Shown: one piece after another, positions 43,418 through 52,316 of the stretch
How positions within the stretch are numbered: the first letter of the stretch is position 1
How the letters are laid out: each line of letters starts with the position of its first letter
Assembly: GCA_947492995.1 (NCBI GenBank)
Contig: CANLOU010000001.1
Coordinates: forward strand, 372,001-436,000
Direction: 5' to 3'
From: an uncultured Litoreibacter sp.
GTDB taxonomy: Bacteria; Pseudomonadota; Alphaproteobacteria; Rhodobacterales; Rhodobacteraceae
DNA: 64,000 nucleotides
The notes under the pieces: generated by a model
The model's input: the letters and a program-made list of their open reading frames with translations, nothing else
What the model was told of the DNA's origin: nothing
The model's database searches: none
Position numbers and translations under genes: made by a program

Positions 43418-45517
43418 ATGATCGACGAGACTTTCCAGGCATGGCGCTTGGACGATGTGCGGCAGACCTTGGTGCTGGCCGCACGTCGGACACGGTTGCC
43501 CGAAGTGGTCTATTGGGGCCCGCCGCTGCCAAAGGGCGAGGACCTCGGCACGCTCTATCACGCCCACGCGTTGGACGTCACAGGCGGCATGCTGGATGAA
43601 AACCCCGACCTGTCGATCCTGCCGGAGGCATCGCGCACCTTCCCCGGCCAACCCGGCCTTATCATCCGCTCCCAAAACGGCACGCCGCTGCTGCCCAAAT
43701 TCTGCTTTGACGGGGCCGATGAAACCGACTGCAGCCTGACGCTGCATTACAAAGACGCCGACACCAACCTGCGCTACACCGCCAAATTCGAAACCGACCC
43801 CGACACACGGATTATCACCGCCAAGGCCATTCTCGACAGCGACGCACCCGTGCACCTGCACTGGCTCTCGGCCCCCGTGATCCCCGGCCCCCAGCTCTCT
43901 GACGAGATGATCGACGTCGCGGGCCGCTGGACGGGTGAATTCCAACTCAACCGCACCGCATGGTCACCCGGCATGCGCTACCGCGAAAACCGCACCGGCC
44001 GCACAGGGCATGAACATTTCCCCGGCCTCATCGTGCCCTGCCGCGGGGCCACCAACACCCAAGGCCACGCCTACGCCTTCCATTACGGCTGGTCCGGTGG
44101 CCACAAAATGATCGCAGAAGAGCTCCCCGATGGTCGCCGTCAAATCCAGTTCGGCCACGCCGCGCGGATGGAGGTCAACGCCGCCACCCATTTCGAATCC
44201 GCGTCGCTCTACCTGACCTTCTCCGATGATGGGCTCAACGGCTGCGCCGTCGCCTTCCAACGCCACCTGCGTGACCGCATCATCACCCCGGCCAACGACA
44301 AACCGCGCCCCGTGCATTACAATTGCTGGGAAGCCGTCTATTTCGACCACAAGCTCGACATCCTGCAAGACATCGCCACCCGCGCGGCGAAACTCGGGGC
44401 TGAACGCTTCGTCCTTGATGACGGCTGGTTCGGCCAACGCGACGACGACACCACGTCGCTGTCAGACTGGCAGGTCGACCCGCGCAAATACCCCGACGGG
44501 CTCGGCCCGCTGATCGACCATGTCCACGGGACCGGCATGACCTTCGGCATCTGGTTCGAACCCGAAATGATTAACCCCGACAGCGACATCCACCGCGCCC
44601 ATCCCGACTGGGCCCTAGGGTCCGAAGACCAAACGCTTGGTCGCCAGCAAAAGGCCCTCAACATGGGTCTGTCCGAGGTGCGCGATTTCATCTACGACCG
44701 CATGGCCGCGATCCTGACCGAATACCCGATCGACTACATCAAATGGGACCACAACCGTGTGCTCCCCGCCCCTGACGCCGATCAAACGCGCGGCTCCTAC
44801 GCCCTGCTTGATCGCTTGCGCGCCGACTTCCCGCATGTCGAAATTGAAAGCTGCGCGTCGGGCGGCGGGCGCATCGACTTCGGCATCCTCAAACGCACGC
44901 AGCGCGTTTGGCTCAGCGACAGCAATGACGCGCTTGAACGCCTCAAGATGCAGCATAACGCCGCCCTGTTCCTGCCCATGTCGGTCACCGGCTCCCATGT
45001 CGGGCCGCGCAAATGTCATACCTCCGGTCGTATCCTTGATATTTCCTTCCGTGCCTGGGTCGCCGCGCAGCGGCATATGGGGTTTGAAATGGACCCCCGC
45101 GAGTTGGACGAACACGAGCAAGCCGTGCTGACCGAGGTCACTTCATGGTGGAAACATAACCGCGAATGGTTACTAAAATCTGACATTTTGAGATTGGATT
45201 CAGCCGACCCCGCCGTGATCGCAGAACAGCAGCTTGCCCGCGACGGGTCGCGCTTTGTCATTTTCGCCGGGAAGGCCGAAACCTCGACCCAAATCGCGCC
45301 CCGCCCGTTGCGTCTTACCCGCCTGTTCCCCGACGCGACCTACCGCGTCCGCCTCATCAACCGCGACAGCGGCGCGCCCGCCACCCTGTCGCGCGGCAAT
45401 CCCATTCTCAAAGAAAAATCCATCGAGGTCTCCGGCACCTGGCTGATGACCCAGGGCATCACCTTGCCGTGGTCCTTCCCTGAATCGATGTGGGTTCTTG
45501 AAGGGGAGCAGCTTTGA
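43418..45517 (+). CDS. GH36 alpha-galactosidase
   Basis: The 699-residue cytosolic enzyme releases alpha-linked galactose. The central barrel shows RFVLDDGWFGQRDDD, the nucleophile Asp444 in YIKWDHNR and the acid/base Asp501 in WLSDSND. N-terminal beta-sandwich and C-terminal domain are of normal length for bacterial GH36. There is no signal peptide, so the substrate is imported first. It starts two bases after the permease stop. Possible substrates include digalactosylglycerol, floridoside and raffinose-type sugars. Confidence 0.92.
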   Translation: MIDETFQAWRLDDVRQTLVLAARRTRLPEVVYWGPPLPKGEDLGTLYHAHALDVTGGMLDENPDLSILPEASRTFPGQPGLIIRSQNGTPLLPKFCFDGADETDCSLTLHYKDADTNLRYTAKFETDPDTRIITAKAILDSDAPVHLHWLSAPVIPGPQLSDEMIDVAGRWTGEFQLNRTAWSPGMRYRENRTGRTGHEHFPGLIVPCRGATNTQGHAYAFHYGWSGGHKMIAEELPDGRRQIQFGHAARMEVNAATHFESASLYLTFSDDGLNGCAVAFQRHLRDRIITPANDKPRPVHYNCWEAVYFDHKLDILQDIATRAAKLGAERFVLDDGWFGQRDDDTTSLSDWQVDPRKYPDGLGPLIDHVHGTGMTFGIWFEPEMINPDSDIHRAHPDWALGSEDQTLGRQQKALNMGLSEVRDFIYDRMAAILTEYPIDYIKWDHNRVLPAPDADQTRGSYALLDRLRADFPHVEIESCASGGGRIDFGILKRTQRVWLSDSNDALERLKMQHNAALFLPMSVTGSHVGPRKCHTSGRILDISFRAWVAAQRHMGFEMDPRELDEHEQAVLTEVTSWWKHNREWLLKSDILRLDSADPAVIAEQQLARDGSRFVIFAGKAETSTQIAPRPLRLTRLFPDATYRVRLINRDSGAPATLSRGNPILKEKSIEVSGTWLMTQGITLPWSFPESMWVLEGEQL

Positions 45518-45615
45518 TGAACAAACCGTTAAAAAATTCGCTCAATGAAATTGTACAAAATGGGTTTCAGGCCGAAAAGTTTTGCCCCAATTTGTACAAA
45601 AAGGGGGTCGCATGA
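45517..45615 (+). CDS. Possible 32-residue coupled micro-ORF
   Basis: ATG 45517 shares a base with the GH36 stop (TGATG), GGGGAG lies about 9 bases upstream, and the TGA at 45613-45615 overlaps the SDR start (ATGA). The predicted peptide begins MNKPLKNSLNEIV and has no known match. It could be a leader peptide, a relic of a larger gene, or chance; the two TTGTACAA sites lie inside it. Confidence 0.3.
   Translation: MNKPLKNSLNEIVQNGFQAEKFCPNLYKKGVA
45551..45599. promoter_or_regulatory. Two TTGTACAA palindromes, candidate GntR-type operators
   Basis: TTGTACAA occurs at 45551-45558 and 45592-45599, 41 bp apart, close to four helical turns. Both lie between the GH36 and dehydrogenase genes, suggesting internal regulation of the galactose genes. 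No GntR-type sugar regulator gene is seen in the cluster. Confidence 0.4.
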
Positions 45616-46382
45616 CCAAATTCGCCACATTCCACGATCTCAAGGACGCCTCTGTGTTCATAACAGGTGGCGGCTCCGGCATCGGCGCGTCGTTAACGGA
45701 TGGATTCATGGCCCAAGGCGCAAAAGTGGCCTTCATCGGTCGGTCCGATGCCTCTGAATTTGTCAAGGAAATGCTGGAAAAACATCGGGTTGCGCCGATG
45801 TTCATCCAAGGCGACATTACCGATAACGACGCGCTCACCGCCGCAATCACTAAGGCCGCAGCCGCCCATGGCCCGATCACCTGTTTGGTTAACAACGCCG
45901 CCAATGACAAACGCCACAGCACCGAGGAGGTCGACGAAGACTTCTGGAACTGGATGATGGCCGTCAATCTCAAAGCCTATTTCTTCGCCTGCCAAGCCAT
46001 TGTTCCGCATATGAAAAAAGCCGGTTTCGGCTCGATCATCAACTTCTCTTCCATCAGCTACATGATGGGCATGGCAGGCTATCCGCTCTACACCACAGCC
46101 AATTCCGGCATTAACGGTTTGACGAGATCCCTCGCCCGCGAATTCGGCCCCGACAAAATCCGCGTTAACGCTTTGGCACCGGGATGGGTGCTGACCCAGA
46201 AGCAAAAAGACCTCTGGGTTACCCCTGAAGGACTGGAAAATCACCTTTCCCGTCAATGCCTTAAGGACACTTTGGACCCTGACGACATGATAAACGGGGT
46301 GCTTTTCCTGGCCTCCAACACCTCCAAAATGATGACCGGCCAAGCCCTCGTGATCGATGGCGGCGTCGTGGTAACTGGTTGA
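45612..46382 (+). CDS. SDR-family galactose dehydrogenase-like, catalytic Lys replaced
   Basis: The 256-residue short-chain dehydrogenase has the NAD motif TGGGSGIG near residue 18, NNAAN in the middle, the catalytic Ser in NFSSISYM and Tyr160. The residue four places on, normally Lys, is Asn164 (YTTANS; codon AAT). In the operon it would oxidise D-galactose to galactonolactone. Loss of the lysine would be expected to weaken or abolish activity. ATG 45612 follows AAGGGGG; its stop shares a base with the dgoK start. Confidence 0.82.
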   Translation: MTKFATFHDLKDASVFITGGGSGIGASLTDGFMAQGAKVAFIGRSDASEFVKEMLEKHRVAPMFIQGDITDNDALTAAITKAAAAHGPITCLVNNAANDKRHSTEEVDEDFWNWMMAVNLKAYFFACQAIVPHMKKAGFGSIINFSSISYMMGMAGYPLYTTANSGINGLTRSLAREFGPDKIRVNALAPGWVLTQKQKDLWVTPEGLENHLSRQCLKDTLDPDDMINGVLFLASNTSKMMTGQALVIDGGVVVTG

Positions 46383-47287
46383 TGTCAGGGCAAAAATCAT
46401 ACGCCGACTGGATCGCCGTCGACTGGGGCACCTCCAACATGCGCGCATGGGCGATGACCTCTGATGGCGCTGTAAAAGACAAAATCACCTGCAACAAAGG
46501 CATGTCCGGCCTCACCCAAGACGCGTTCGAACCAACACTAATTTCCCAAATAGAACAATGGCTTGGCACGTCCGAGACGCCCGTGATCGCCTGCGGAATG
46601 GTCGGTTCCCGCCAAGGCTGGGCTGAGGCCCCCTACCGCGCCGTCCCCACCACGCCCCACGGCACCCTGAGCCCATGTTCTACCAAGGATAGTCGCATCA
46701 CGATGCACATCCTGCCGGGCCTGAAACAAGCCAAGCCCGCCGACGTCATGCGCGGCGAAGAAACCCAGATCGCTGGATTTTTGACGGACAACCCCGACTT
46801 CGACGGGGTCCTTTGCATGCCCGGCACCCACACCAAATGGGTCCACATCTCAGCCAAAGAAATCGTTTCGTTTCAGACGTTTATGACAGGTGAAACCTTC
46901 GCGCTGCTGTCCGATTATTCGGTCCTGAAACACTCCGTCACCACGAAGGATTGGGACCAAGACACGTTCATGGACGCAGTCGGCAACACCCTCTCCCGCC
47001 CTGAAAGCCTCGCGGCGCAACTGTTCCAAATCCGAGCCTGTGATCTGCTGGACGGAACTCAACCCGCTGTGTCCAAAGCAAAACTCTCCGGCGCATTGAT
47101 TGGCGCAGAACTCGCCGCCGCCAAACCCTACTGGCTTGGCCGCGAGATCGCGATAATCGGCGACCCGCGCCTCAATGACCTCTACGCCTCCGCCCTTACG
47201 GCCCAAGGCCTCGACCCAGAAGTTCACAGCGGCGACGAAACGACCCTCAAAGGCCTGAGCGCCGCCTATAAGGACTTGATTTTATGA
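46382..47287 (+). CDS. dgoK: 2-dehydro-3-deoxygalactonokinase
   Basis: The 301-residue DgoK-family kinase has the sugar-kinase phosphate motif [12 protein letters not shown] at the start and MPGTHTKWV near residue 145. It phosphorylates 2-keto-3-deoxygalactonate, feeding DgoA. ATG 46382 (TGATG overlap) is used, and the stop overlaps dgoA by ATGA. Confidence 0.93.
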   Translation: MSGQKSYADWIAVDWGTSNMRAWAMTSDGAVKDKITCNKGMSGLTQDAFEPTLISQIEQWLGTSETPVIACGMVGSRQGWAEAPYRAVPTTPHGTLSPCSTKDSRITMHILPGLKQAKPADVMRGEETQIAGFLTDNPDFDGVLCMPGTHTKWVHISAKEIVSFQTFMTGETFALLSDYSVLKHSVTTKDWDQDTFMDAVGNTLSRPESLAAQLFQIRACDLLDGTQPAVSKAKLSGALIGAELAAAKPYWLGREIAIIGDPRLNDLYASALTAQGLDPEVHSGDETTLKGLSAAYKDLIL

Positions 47288-47889
47288 GTAGAAACCTCAT
47301 CGCCATCCTCCGAGGCATCACCCCATCCGAGGCGCTGCCCGTCTGCGAGGCGTTGATTGAGGCTGGCATTACAACCATCGAAGTCCCACTGAATTCGCCA
47401 GATCCGCTTGATAGCATTGGCGCAATGGCAAAGGCCTTTGGCGACAAAGCCTTGATCGGCGCAGGCACAGTCCTCAGCCCACAAGACGTCGCAGCGGTTG
47501 CGGGGGTTGGTGGCAAATTGATCGTGTCCCCGAACACTGACCCAGAGGTCATTCAGGCCACCAAATCCGCAGGCCTCGAAAGCTGGCCCGGCGTACTGAC
47601 ACCGACCGAATGTTTCGCGGCGCTTAAAGCCGGTGCCACTGGCCTCAAGGTCTTTCCCGGGTTCGCAATGGGCATCGACGGGTTGAAGGCTATCAGAGCC
47701 GTTTTGCCAAAAGAAACAAGCGTCTACATGGTCGGTGGCGTTGGCCCGGATGGGTTCGCCGATTGGAAAGCCGCAGGTGCTGATGGATTTGGGATTGGCT
47801 CCGCCCTGTACAAGCCGGGCCGGACCGCTGCCGAGATTACGCCCATCGCACGCGAGATGGTTGCAGCCTATGACGCCGCCTTCTCATGA
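47284..47889 (+). CDS. dgoA: 2-dehydro-3-deoxy-6-phosphogalactonate aldolase
   Basis: This 201-residue class I KDPG/KDPGal aldolase has LRGITPSEA, the catalytic Glu in [10 protein letters not shown] near residue 38 and the Schiff-base lysine in [11 protein letters not shown] near residue 120. It splits KDPGal to pyruvate and glyceraldehyde 3-phosphate. It overlaps both neighbours by ATGA. Confidence 0.93.
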   Translation: MSRNLIAILRGITPSEALPVCEALIEAGITTIEVPLNSPDPLDSIGAMAKAFGDKALIGAGTVLSPQDVAAVAGVGGKLIVSPNTDPEVIQATKSAGLESWPGVLTPTECFAALKAGATGLKVFPGFAMGIDGLKAIRAVLPKETSVYMVGGVGPDGFADWKAAGADGFGIGSALYKPGRTAAEITPIAREMVAAYDAAFS

Positions 47890-48737
47890 CGGCAAAACCT
47901 GTAGATGATCGCACCTGCGCGCTTGGCGAGGGGCCGCTATGGCACCCCGAACGCAAGCAGCTCTATTGGTTTGATATAGTTGGCAAACGCCTGCACCGCG
48001 ACGACGGCAAAGAGTGGCAATTTGACCAACATGTTTCAGCAGCCGGATGGGTGGACCGCGACCATCTGCTGATTGCCGATCAAACCTCTCTTTTCAAGTT
48101 TAACACGGAAACAGCGGCGCAAACCTCTATTTGCGCCCTTGAGGACGACGACCCGGACACCCGCAGCAATGACGGTCGCGCTGATCCGTGGGGGGGATTT
48201 TGGATCGGGACAATGCGCTTGGACGGGCGAAGCGCGGGGGGTGCAATTTATCGTTATTACAAAGGGGAGTTGCGGCAATTGTTTGCGCCTTTGTCCATCA
48301 CTAACGCCATCGCATTCGCCCCCGACAAATCCTGTGCCTACTGGGGTGATACTGGCCCACAAAAGGTGTTCCGGGTCGCGCTCGACAAGGACGGCTGGCC
48401 CGCGGCACCCCCAACCATATTCCTTGATCTTGCGGCAGACGATCTGAACCCAGATGGCGCAATTGTCGCCGCGGATGGCAGCTTTCTGAATGCACAATGG
48501 GGGGCATCACGGGTTGCGCGTTACACCGCAGACGGCGCCTTCATTGAGGCTTTTGATCTGCCGACCAGCCATGTGACCTGCCCTGCCCTCGGCGGGCAAG
48601 ACTTGAGAACGCTCTATGCCACATCTGCCACGCAGGGACTGACGGAGGAGCAACTTGCGCACCAACCGCATGCCGGCAAGACCTTCAAGATTGAAACCAA
48701 CATCGAAGGTCTTCCAGAATATCAGGTGATCCTATGA
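47886..48737 (+). CDS. SMP-30/gluconolactonase-family lactonase (galactonolactonase)
   Basis: The 283-residue six-bladed beta-propeller of the SMP-30 family has an [12 protein letters not shown] start with the first metal Glu, [16 protein letters not shown] in the middle, and the later metal Asp in [14 protein letters not shown]. It should hydrolyse galactono-lactone made by the SDR enzyme. It overlaps both neighbours by ATGA. Confidence 0.88.
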   Translation: MTAKPVDDRTCALGEGPLWHPERKQLYWFDIVGKRLHRDDGKEWQFDQHVSAAGWVDRDHLLIADQTSLFKFNTETAAQTSICALEDDDPDTRSNDGRADPWGGFWIGTMRLDGRSAGGAIYRYYKGELRQLFAPLSITNAIAFAPDKSCAYWGDTGPQKVFRVALDKDGWPAAPPTIFLDLAADDLNPDGAIVAADGSFLNAQWGASRVARYTADGAFIEAFDLPTSHVTCPALGGQDLRTLYATSATQGLTEEQLAHQPHAGKTFKIETNIEGLPEYQVIL

Positions 48738-50635
48738 CCCGGGCGCTGGGGGTTTGCTATTACCCTGAGCACTGGCCGGAAGACGTTTGGGAACAAGACG
48801 CCTCAGACATGGTCAAAGCAGGGCTGACATGGGTCCGCATCGGGGAATTTGCTTGGGCGCGAATGGAGCCAACCCCCGGAGACATTCAGCTTGACTGGCT
48901 TGATCGAAGCATCGCGATCCTAGGGAAGGCCGGGCTTAAAGTGGTCCTTGGGACGCCCACCGCAACCCCACCGCGTTGGATGGCTGACAAGCATCCTGAT
49001 ATGTTCGCCGTGGACGAAAACGGCCATGTTAGGGGCTTTGGATCCCGTCGCCACTACTGCTTCAGCCACCAAGGTTTCCGTGCCGAGAGCCGCCGCATCA
49101 CAGAAATCCTCGCGAAGCGCTACGGCAACAACCCACACGTCGCCGCTTGGCAGACCGACAACGAATACGGCTGCCATGACACCACATTATCGTACTCAGA
49201 TGCGGCCAAAGACGCTTTCCAAGACTGGCTGGCCCAGAAATACCAATCCACAGCTGCATTGAACCGTGCCTGGGGCAATGTGTTTTGGTCTATGGACTAT
49301 GACGAATTTGACCAGATTGGCCTGCCAAACCTGACTGTGACGGAGCCAAACCCGTCGCACGCCCTTGCTTTTCGCCGGTTCAGTTCCGATCAGGTGGTCG
49401 CATTCAACCGAGAGCAGGCGCAGATCATAAAGGCCCATTCCGATGCGCCGTTGATCCATAATTACATGGGCAGGATCACCGATTTCGACCATTACGACGT
49501 TGGTGCGGACCTTGATATTGCGTCATGGGACAGCTACCCGCTTGGGTTCCTCGAAGACCGGATGGAAGATGGCGACGCCCACAAACGCGCATATGCGCAG
49601 CAGGGTGATCCAGACCTACAGGCCTTTCACCACGATCTTTACCGTGCAGTTGGAAAGGGCCGTTGGTGGATCATGGAACAACAGCCCGGCCCAGTAAATT
49701 GGGCGCCCGTCAATCCTGCTCCGTTGCCGGGCATGTGTCGTTTATGGGCGTGGGAGGCCTTCGCCCATGGGGCCGAAGCCGTCTGCTATTTCCGCTGGCG
49801 GCAGGCCCCGTTCGCCCAAGAGCAGATGCATGCGGGATTGCTGAGATCAGACCGTGAACCGGCACCTGCCTTGGCCGAGGCTGCGCAGGTTGCCAGGGAA
49901 CTGACGCAAATACCTGACTGCGGCACCACAAACGCGTCGGTTGGTTTGGTTTTCGATTATGCATCCGCTTGGGCTTGGGAAGTGCAACCTCAGGGTACGG
50001 GGTTTGACTATTTCCGGATCGTGTTCGAAACCTATCGCGCCCTGCGCAAGCTGGGCTTGGACATCGACATCCTCCCCCCAAATTGCGCGGACCTCACTGC
50101 CTACAAGCTGGTTCTGGCCCCGGGCCTGCTGGCGCTGTCAGATGATCTTAAGAATGCGCTGACAGCATTCAACGGCGTTGCCGTCATCGGCCCCCGCGCA
50201 AACAGCAAAACCGAGGAATTGACGATCCCGACGCCGCTGCCGCCCAACTTGCCAAAGCTCGACCTGACCATCACACGGTCCGAAACTTTCCGCGCGGACA
50301 TGGATCGCCCACTCCAAGGGAGTGGCCACATACGGCACTGGCTCGATCATGTGGACACCAACGCCCCTGTCCTTGAACATACCAAAGCAGGCGATCCCGT
50401 CCTGATCGGCAATGGCCCAATCCGCTACCTTGCCGGCTGGCTGGACGAGACCGCATTGGACCGCGTCCTCACCAATATCTGCGCCGAGCAACAGATCGAA
50501 ACGACGCCCGTCCAGGACGGCCTGCGCATCCGCCGAACAGATACGCACGTCTTTGCGTTCAATTACGGATTGGAAACGGCGACCTTCCAAGGGCAGGACA
50601 TCCCGTCTGCAGGCGTCTACTGGGCCCCCAAATAA
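48734..50635 (+). CDS. GH42 beta-galactosidase
   Basis: The 633-residue enzyme begins with the GH42 pattern GVCYYPEHWPEDVW. The acid/base Glu lies in WQTDNEYGCHD near residue 145, and the nucleophile Glu in IMEQQPGPVNWAP near residue 315. There is no signal peptide. It releases beta-galactose inside the cell, complementing GH36. It is the last gene of the operon and is followed by a terminator. Confidence 0.93.
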   Translation: MTRALGVCYYPEHWPEDVWEQDASDMVKAGLTWVRIGEFAWARMEPTPGDIQLDWLDRSIAILGKAGLKVVLGTPTATPPRWMADKHPDMFAVDENGHVRGFGSRRHYCFSHQGFRAESRRITEILAKRYGNNPHVAAWQTDNEYGCHDTTLSYSDAAKDAFQDWLAQKYQSTAALNRAWGNVFWSMDYDEFDQIGLPNLTVTEPNPSHALAFRRFSSDQVVAFNREQAQIIKAHSDAPLIHNYMGRITDFDHYDVGADLDIASWDSYPLGFLEDRMEDGDAHKRAYAQQGDPDLQAFHHDLYRAVGKGRWWIMEQQPGPVNWAPVNPAPLPGMCRLWAWEAFAHGAEAVCYFRWRQAPFAQEQMHAGLLRSDREPAPALAEAAQVARELTQIPDCGTTNASVGLVFDYASAWAWEVQPQGTGFDYFRIVFETYRALRKLGLDIDILPPNCADLTAYKLVLAPGLLALSDDLKNALTAFNGVAVIGPRANSKTEELTIPTPLPPNLPKLDLTITRSETFRADMDRPLQGSGHIRHWLDHVDTNAPVLEHTKAGDPVLIGNGPIRYLAGWLDETALDRVLTNICAEQQIETTPVQDGLRIRRTDTHVFAFNYGLETATFQGQDIPSAGVYWAPK

Positions 50636-50669
50636 CAAAAAACCCGCGTCCAACGGGACACGGGCTTTT

Positions 50670-50670
<1 letters not shown>
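50636..50670. terminator. Bidirectional terminator between GH42 and tRNA-Met
   Basis: CCCG-C-GTCC (50643-50651) pairs with GGAC-A-CGGG (50656-50664) with one mismatch; CTTTTT follows on the plus strand and six T's on the minus strand. It can end both the galactose operon and the tRNA transcript. Confidence 0.7.
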
Positions 50671-50746
<76 letters not shown>

Positions 50747-50860
50747 AATGGGCGGGGGATATGAAAAGCGGGCGGCAGGGTCAAGCACGAATCCGCCCCA
50801 GCGCCCCTTGCCTTTTCACTTTCAGGATGGACAGTGGCCTTGACGTTAGGGGAGGTCGCG

Positions 50861-52273
50861 ATGGAACTGCTGGATAGCTTGAAAGAACTGGTGGGCCCGG
50901 ACCATGTCCTGACCGGCGCGGATGCAGCGCCGTTTGGGAAGGACTGGACCGGCAAATACATCTCCACCCCGCTGGCCGTCATCCGTCCGGCCAACACCGC
51001 CGAGGTCAGCGCGGTCGTGAAAGCCTGCGCGGCGGCCAAGACCTCGATTGTCCCCGTCTCCGGCAACACGGGCCTGTCGGGCGGCACTTTTGCCGATGGT
51101 GCCGTGATGATCTCTATGGCCCGCATGAATTCAATCCGTGAAATCCGACCCGAGGCGCGGGTCGCGATTGTGGATGCGGGCGTCATCCTGTCTTCTTTGC
51201 ATGACGCCGTTGACGATCACGGGCTTGTCTTCCCGCTGTTTTTCGGCGCGCGTGGCTCCGCCATGATCGGCGGGGTGTTGTCGACAAATGCCGGTGGCTC
51301 CAATGTCCTGCGCTACGGCAACACCCGCGCGCTGTGTTTGGGGTTAGAGGTCGTTCTGCCCGATGGCCGCGTTATGGATCTGATGAGCGAGCTGCACAAA
51401 GACAACACCGGCTACGACCTGAAACATCTGATGATTGGGGCCGAAGGTACGCTTGGTCTCATCACCGCTGCCGTTTTGAAACTTGCGCCCAAGCCGCTGG
51501 CCTACGCCACAGCGATGGTGGCGACGCCCAAGCTGGAGGACGCCTTGAGCCTTCTCAACGCTTTGCAGGCGGCAACTGGCGGCGCCGTTGAAGCCTTCGA
51601 ATACATGCCACGCGCCTACGTCCAACGGCATATGTCCCATGTGAAAGAGGCGCGCGAGCCGTTTGACGCACCCTATGATGTGAACATCCTGGTCGAGGTC
51701 GGCACGACCTCCCCCAAAGAAGGCACAGCGCGAGACGACGGATCCATCCCGGTGGTGGACTACCTCGAGGAGGTTCTCGCAAGCATGATGGAAGACGGCT
51801 CCGTGCTGGATGCCGTTGTCGCCAAGTCAGACGGTCAGCGCCGCGAAATGTGGGACCGCCGCGAGCAAGCCGCTGAAATTACGCTGACGACACCAACCTT
51901 GGTGGACAGCGACGTGTCAGTGCCGGTGGACCTTGTGGCTACGTTTCTGGACCGCATAACCGTTCGGGTGCAGGAAACTGACCCGGGCGCGGAAGAACTG
52001 GTCATATCGCATCTTGGTGACGGCAACCTTCACTATACTGTCTACCCGACCAAACCCGACCTCGACCACCGCGACCGGATACGCCGTGATGTTGAAGATG
52101 TCGTGCGTGAGCTTGGTGGCAGCTTCTCTGCTGAACACGGCATAGGCCTGACCAAGCTGCCCAGCATGAGCCGCAACAAGGACGCCGTCAGCATGGATGT
52201 CATGCGTGCGATCAAGGCAACGCTTGATCCCGACAACATCATGAACCCCGGCAAGGTTGTCCCCGAGGCCTAA
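50861..52273 (+). CDS. FAD-linked D-2-hydroxyacid dehydrogenase (GlcD/D-lactate type)
   Basis: This 470-residue flavoprotein has a PCMH-type FAD-binding domain (VSGNTGLSGGT near residue 70, GGVLSTNAGGSN near 140) and a C-terminal FAD-oxidase domain ending in SAEHGIGLTKL. It oxidises a D-2-hydroxyacid such as D-lactate, glycolate or 2-hydroxyglutarate. ATG 50861 follows GGGGAGG; an in-frame upstream extension to 50834 is not supported. It stands alone after the tRNA. Confidence 0.85.
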   Translation: MELLDSLKELVGPDHVLTGADAAPFGKDWTGKYISTPLAVIRPANTAEVSAVVKACAAAKTSIVPVSGNTGLSGGTFADGAVMISMARMNSIREIRPEARVAIVDAGVILSSLHDAVDDHGLVFPLFFGARGSAMIGGVLSTNAGGSNVLRYGNTRALCLGLEVVLPDGRVMDLMSELHKDNTGYDLKHLMIGAEGTLGLITAAVLKLAPKPLAYATAMVATPKLEDALSLLNALQAATGGAVEAFEYMPRAYVQRHMSHVKEAREPFDAPYDVNILVEVGTTSPKEGTARDDGSIPVVDYLEEVLASMMEDGSVLDAVVAKSDGQRREMWDRREQAAEITLTTPTLVDSDVSVPVDLVATFLDRITVRVQETDPGAEELVISHLGDGNLHYTVYPTKPDLDHRDRIRRDVEDVVRELGGSFSAEHGIGLTKLPSMSRNKDAVSMDVMRAIKATLDPDNIMNPGKVVPEA

Positions 52274-52316
52274 TTCATGCTGGCATGTCAAAGCCGCCTG
52301 ACATTAGGATTACCCC

